This document shows, piece after piece, positions 1 to 64,000 of a stretch of DNA of 64,000 nucleotides. Both the position numbers and the translations under genes were made by a program. Where the stretch lies: positions 24,360,895-24,424,894 of the forward strand of contig NC_079224.1 of assembly GCF_029633865.1 (NCBI RefSeq), written 5' to 3'. The notes beneath the pieces were generated by a model. The model saw only the letters and a program-made list of their open reading frames with translations. It was not told the DNA's origin and searched no databases. How positions within the stretch are numbered: position 1 is the first letter of the stretch; the number at the start of each line of letters is the position of its first letter. The DNA comes from Lampris incognitus (taxonomy: Eukaryota > Chordata > Actinopteri > Lampriformes > Lampridae).

Positions 1-174
1 TGTACTAGGTGAAAATGACCCGTTTGTTATTTTCTAAAGAACACACGGGCACTGCGAATTCTCGCGTCGCACTCGCGGAGCCACTTTGACGACGCAGGAA
101 CGAGCCGACAAGAGGTCACTTCCAATCCGGTCATTTCCATTTGCTTAGTTGTGTATCCCAGCAGAGGTGACCGA
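1..174 (+). promoter_or_regulatory. MTF2: Probable MTF2 promoter/5'UTR segment
   Basis: This stretch lies immediately upstream of the proposed MTF2 start codon. It contains a CpG-dense patch at about 55-110, whereas the intron that follows is AT-rich and CpG-poor. No TATA box is evident. The transcription start cannot be fixed from the sequence and may lie before the window. The assignment depends on the exon 1 call at 175-179. Confidence 0.5.
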
Positions 175-10642
<10,468 letters not shown>

Positions 10643-11212
10643 ACTTATTACTGTCATTGTAACCTTTTAACCAGCGCTTGCAATAGGTTTATGACTGTGC
10701 TGAAGATGTTTACACAGCCCTTCTTAAAAGCATTAACTGTTTGCCTTTTGTTCGGTTTTGAAAGGAGCGAGTTTTGCCAGTAATGCATACTGTAAAGCCT
10801 ACTGATATAAAGCAACCGGAGGACATGATTCCTGCAGATTATAATCACATCATGGTGATGACTTTTCACATCAGGCAAAGAGTGTATATATCTTAAAATC
10901 GCCTTTTAGGAAGATTATTTTCTTTTGAATATCTTTAATTTCATATTCTACTGTTGGTGTGGAATTCTCCATATTTTCTTTGCCAAATAATTCTATCATT
11001 GCGCTTATACCTCTAGGCTTTCACTGAAACATTACTGTGCTTGATTTTTTTTTTCATCCATTTATAGGCGCTTTTGTTGATTTCTGGGTTGTTTCTATCC
11101 AGTTTTGTATGAAACTGAAAAGACAGACTGGTTTTTGACAGAATGTAAACATTCAGGCAGTGAATGATTGAATCTAGGAGAATTAGAGAAGCGAGGAAAT
11201 TGAGGATGCAGC

Positions 11213-11637
11213 ACTGGGGGCACAGCATGGGCACCATGCATTTTGAGAAATGTGGTCCTGTGCTGTGCAAATTTGCATCAGATTTGTTAACATTTTAACA
11301 ATATTGGGTAAATAAAAAAAATGTGCCTCAATTTGTGTGTATTCCCCATCTCTGTTTCTATGTTTGAGTACCTCTTGTTGCATCGAGCAGACGTGTCTTT
11401 CAGGTTGGTTTGGAAAGTGCTCGTTTGTGAGTAGTTCAGGTTCAGGTGGAAAGCATAAGAGAGCAATGTTTTGCTGCTGCAAACCTGTTTTGTTATTTTA
11501 TGTATGATTAAGCTACACTTAATATTAACTTTTCTACCTATTTTCTGATATGCCTTTTCCATCCAAAAGGGTGTATTGCTCTGATATTCTTATGTATAGG
11601 GACTTAATTGCACATATCAAGTTTCATCCATTGGCTT
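11213..11637. repeat. About 390-bp duplicated segment, 3'UTR copy
   Basis: It is colinear with the core of 8760-9145, with small indels, and in the same orientation. It has an extra TTCAGG duplication near 11440 and lacks the flanking 41-bp direct repeats of the intron copy. Confidence 0.75.
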
Positions 11638-13041
11638 GTCATCTCATTCGGTCAGCTCTATCTTGTCAGGTTATTCAAAGCTGTGATTCTTATTTGAGGC
11701 GAAATTTATTTTGTCCTCTTCAGTGCCCAAAAAGCAACTCTCCCAGCAGCTTAAGCTTTAGTGTAGTATTCTGAGAAATAGCATCTCTAAATAAACAGTG
11801 TTACTTCAACAGATATGTTCAGATGTCCAAACTCGAGTTTTTGTTTGCTGTCTTTTTCCAAGGCATGGCATCTGAGAAGGATACTGGTAGTCGCTTAACT
11901 TGTGTTTTATCTGGCATAGTAAGAATATATATATTTTGCTCAAGTTTTTAAATTGTGTTTTCTTATACATTTAGCTTTCTTGTCTGCATAGTACAAATTT
12001 AATCTCATTTAAAGCAAATTGATTGGAAAGGATTAAGGAATTGACTTTTACTTTTAACTCGTCGACTTTTACAAGTGTAAGGACCTGTTGAGTTTTCTTC
12101 CCTCTAGTTATTCAAGTAAATTTAAGTGAGGTTTGAAAAGAAAATAGAATTACATATGTAACTGATTTCAGAATTGACATGCTCTGTATTGTTTTGTGCA
12201 CTGCCTATGCAATTCACCCATATGAAAATCTTTTTTTTGTATCTCTCTTACATACAACTTTTTTCTTAAGTGTGGCATTATTGATTAGCAACTTTTTTTT
12301 CTTTTGTGTGTGAACATCTGACTCAGGCTTCGGTTTCTTGTCCTTGAGTTGCAGTTTTATTTTGCCACCTTCAAAAGTGTGCACATGGTTTTCTTTTACC
12401 ACCAAGCTCACACTCAGGATACATGTGCAGAAACTAAACTGTGTTATGTAAAATGCCAGCATATGGAGTGTGAAAAGAGGAGTTGTTAATGAAACATTTT
12501 TTAACTGATTATGGTGTCAGTATTTCTGTCGGATTTTCAATTCCATAAGTTGTAACGTTTCTATAAATCGTTTGTAAACTAGTTTTTTTTAATGAGCGAA
12601 ATCAGCTGTAATCCGTAATTACATATTCACGTGTCAATGTTGAGTTTGAGAATGATCAACCACAATCACTGGAACCCCCCGCCGTATGCTGTAGTTTACT
12701 GCAAGAGGTATTCTTTCGATCACTATCTCCATTTTGGAGATATTTTTTTTGCTACTTTTAAAGAAGAAAAAATTGCAGAGCCTACCCTTTCAGCATAGGG
12801 GATAGGTATTTTTGACATTGATACCTCTGTGTTTTAAGGTTGTTAGACAGTGCATTTGAGGCATCTTCCTCTTTGTCCTGCCAGTGTTAGACCTTAGAGC
12901 TTGTTTGCTAAGTGGCTTTGAGCAGGCTTCTATGGCCAAAGAATAATGCCTCCATTATTTCTATTCGTCTCCTCAGCTTACGTTTTTATACGTTACTATA
13001 TAGGTTGGCGTGTCGTTTCCAGACCTGTATTGTTAAGGATG

Positions 13042-13047
13042 AATAAA
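13042..13047 (+). terminator. Likely distal poly(A) signal of MTF2
   Basis: An AATAAA followed about 25-40 bp later by TG-rich sequence (ttgttcagtttgttgtttgttcc), as expected for a cleavage site. It is about 120 bp upstream of the CRE of the next gene. Confidence 0.55.
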
Positions 13048-13129
13048 AAGATATTTTGAACGATTTGTTCAGTTTGTTGTTTGTTCCGGGTTGGGGGGGG
13101 GGGCACTCAACTACAACAAATTGTTTGAA

Positions 13130-13330
13130 TTTGACAGTTTGTATCAAGGCGCTGCGACGCGCGGTTTGACGTCACAACTTTCTAAACCAATCAGGTTGTA
13201 GAGCGTCGTTTCTGTCCAATCGTAAGACGCTTTGTTGCAATGTGGGAGGGAAATGGAGCTACAAGTGGCTGTCTACCCGGGGTAACTCTAGAGTATTTGC
13301 TAATTTATCAGTGGGTTATCCCAGTTTTCA
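13130..13330 (+). promoter_or_regulatory. CCDC18 promoter-like block: CRE and CCAAT boxes
   Basis: A CpG-containing block between MTF2 and CCDC18 contains the full palindromic CRE TGACGTCA at 13167-13174, CCAAT at 13187-13191 and CCAAT at 13216-13220. No TATA box is seen. This combination is typical of housekeeping or cell-cycle promoters. A non-coding first exon probably lies at about 13230-13300, and the next acceptor is at about 13560. Confidence 0.6.
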
Positions 13331-13647
13331 TTGTTTGGGAACTTTTATCGTAATAAAATAAAGGCATGCTCGTCATCTTTACCGCCTTAGTCAGATGGCA
13401 TGGTTTCTCAGTCGGCTCCCAGGATCCGTTTGCAACCTGCCCATCTAGCGATCAGATGTGTTTACGTTTAGCATTTGTAGCTAGCTAATAAACAGGTTGT
13501 GATGCTGTTGCATATTGGCCATCCTAATGCCATGTTCTTTATGTACCCTCTCTTCTCCAGCATTGCGCACAAGTTTGCCATGTTTATTGAACAAGTGAGA
13601 GCTCATCATAGCATGGTTAGGCAGCTAGAGCTTGAACTAATGCACTA

Positions 13648-62642
<48,995 letters not shown>

Positions 62643-62960
62643 GTGAGGACACACACTCCTATGCAAAAGTACCAGTACACTGAGAGACAGGGGGCAAGCT
62701 TCCATGAAGAAAAATACCAACCTATCACAGATGAGCTTCTCCACTGCGCCCAACTCCTCTATAGCTCACAACAGCACTTATACTGTACACATGCATCACA
62801 CATACATGTAGGTGCACATTTATACACATGGACTCCTTGGTGAATCTCATGGATTAAACATCTTGACCTTACTTTGGTGTCCCACTTCGAGGGAGATATT
62901 CTTTGTGTAGCCCACATGCCATAGATCATGTTGTCTTTACACTTCTGTGAACTGTGTGTC

Positions 62961-63417
62961 TTTTTTTTTTTTTTTTTTTGATTTTTCCTAATTTTTCTCC
63001 CCAATTGTACTTGGCCAACTACCCCACTCTTCCGAGCCATCCTGGTTGTTGCTCTACCCCCTCTGCCAATCTGGGGAGGGCTGCAGACTACCACATGCCT
63101 CCTCTGATACATGTCAAGTTGCCAGCCACTTCTTTTCACCTGACAGTGAAGAGTTTCACCAAGGGGACGTAGCGCGTGGGAGGATCACGCTATTCACCCC
63201 AGTTCCCCCTCCCCCCTCGAACAGGCGCCCCGACTGACCAGAGGAGGCGCTAGTGCAGCGACCAGGACACATACCCACATCCGGCTTCCCACCCACAGAC
63301 ACGGCCAATTGTGTCTGCAGGGACGCCCGACCAAGCCGGAGGAAACATGGGGATTCGAACCTGCGATCCCCGTGTTGGCAGGCAACGGAATAAACCACTA
63401 CGCCACCCGGATGCCCC
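62961..63417 (-). mobile_element. tRNA-derived SINE with imperfect 14-bp TSD
   Basis: On the minus strand: head GGGGCATCCGGGTGGCGTAG, box B GGTTCGAATCC, body with CGACCAAGCCGGAGG read on the + strand, and a poly(A) tail (T-run 62961-62979). Flanks gtgaactgtgtgtc (62947-62960) and gtgaacagtgtctc (63418-63431) agree at 12 of 14. Related to the SINE at 60759. Confidence 0.85.
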
Positions 63418-63431
63418 GTGAACAGTGTCTC

Positions 63432-64000
63432 TTAAGAAGATGTTCTTCCTGTTTGACAAGATGAAATTGTAACATTTGAATGTATTTTTTGTGCAACGTA
63501 TTTCAGTTGACTGTTTATGGTCTGAGCTTTATTTTATTTACATGCTGTGCTCTTTTTAAAGATTTTTATCAAGGAAAGTCATTGTTATACAGGGTGTTGA
63601 AATGTAAATTTTTGGTTAACATTGGGTAGTTATTTCTGCTATTAGAAGTGATGTGATTCTGTAACTAGTGTGTAACTAGAGTGTGACTTAGAATTGGCTT
63701 TGTAAATAAGTTTGTTGTCATGTTAAATAGCTTGGTGTGGATTCAGTTGAAGTTTCTTCTGTCTGCTGACAGTGTGCAGTTGCATCTTGCACGATGTGCA
63801 TATCCCACTGTGCACAAATACAGTACATCAAGCATTAGAGAGGGTTAATACACATAAATAATTTAATACACAAACACTTTGTATGTAAATGAACAAGGGC
63901 AGGCCCCTGTATATTTCACACAGCCCATTAATCACCATCAGTTTCAGCCAGTTTCCCTCAAATTCCAGCTATGGATATTTTAGTCTGTCTCCAAGAACAC
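63432..64000 (+). other. CCDC18 intron 19, no feature seen
   Basis: AT-rich, no ORF of note and no recognisable repeat ends before the window edge. Confidence 0.45.

Larger units (their letters stand above)
10643..13065 (+). other. MTF2: MTF2 3' untranslated region
   Basis: An AT-rich stretch without convincing ORFs follows the MTF2 stop. Candidate poly(A) signals are at about 11308-11315, 11790-11795 and 13042-13047; the last lies next to a change in composition. The region carries the second copy of the 390-bp repeat. The extent is inferred, not proven by transcript data. Confidence 0.65.

Overview
The window comes from a ray-finned fish nuclear genome, most likely a teleost. It has GT-AG introns, very long CA, GATA and ATT microsatellites, and a transposon mix typical of teleosts: Tc1/mariner, hAT, RTE-like, L2-like and L1-like LINEs, and tRNA- and 5S-derived SINEs. 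There is no operon, CRISPR array, or tRNA or rRNA gene.

Two host genes lie in tandem on the + strand. Positions 175-10642 hold a complete MTF2 (Polycomb-like 2, a PRC2 accessory factor). I resolve 15 coding exons that join in frame to 618 codons plus stop. The order is Tudor, PHD1, PHD2, extended-homology winged helix, basic/AT-hook-like linker and C-terminal SUZ12-binding chromo-like domain. Its 3'UTR runs to about 13065. About 100 bp further on there is a promoter-like block with a palindromic CRE and two CCAAT boxes. It is followed by CCDC18, a long coiled-coil protein: 19 coding exons (about 923 codons) are visible between 13648 and 62642, and the 3' part lies beyond the window. In human, TMED5 sits between MTF2 and CCDC18; here it is absent.

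Most of the remaining DNA is intronic and repeat-filled. MTF2 introns hold a TIR element with a 9-bp target duplication that carries the start of a RecQ-like helicase gene, a nested pair of TIR elements, a palindromic foldback element and a decayed LINE. The first large CCDC18 intron (14192-19440) holds a LINE with a perfect 15-bp target-site duplication, itself interrupted by an intact DD34E Tc1-type transposon. The next large intron (20046-32877) holds an intact Tc1-like transposon with DD38E spacing (the 'Intruder' signature), a second foldback element, an L2-like LINE split by a hAT element, an RTE/Rex3-like remnant and a 5S-derived SINE nested in another LINE. Further downstream are a 5'-truncated sister copy of the first LINE that preserves the empty Tc1 site, a second hAT element, three more LINE remnants, an L1-like remnant with two SINEs inserted in it, and two tRNA-derived SINEs with clear target duplications.

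I see no dedicated novel multi-gene system. The most interesting items are the two intact transposases of different catalytic spacing, the helicase-bearing TIR element, a three-copy foldback family in which palindromy is kept while sequence diverges, and the direct MTF2-CCDC18 junction.
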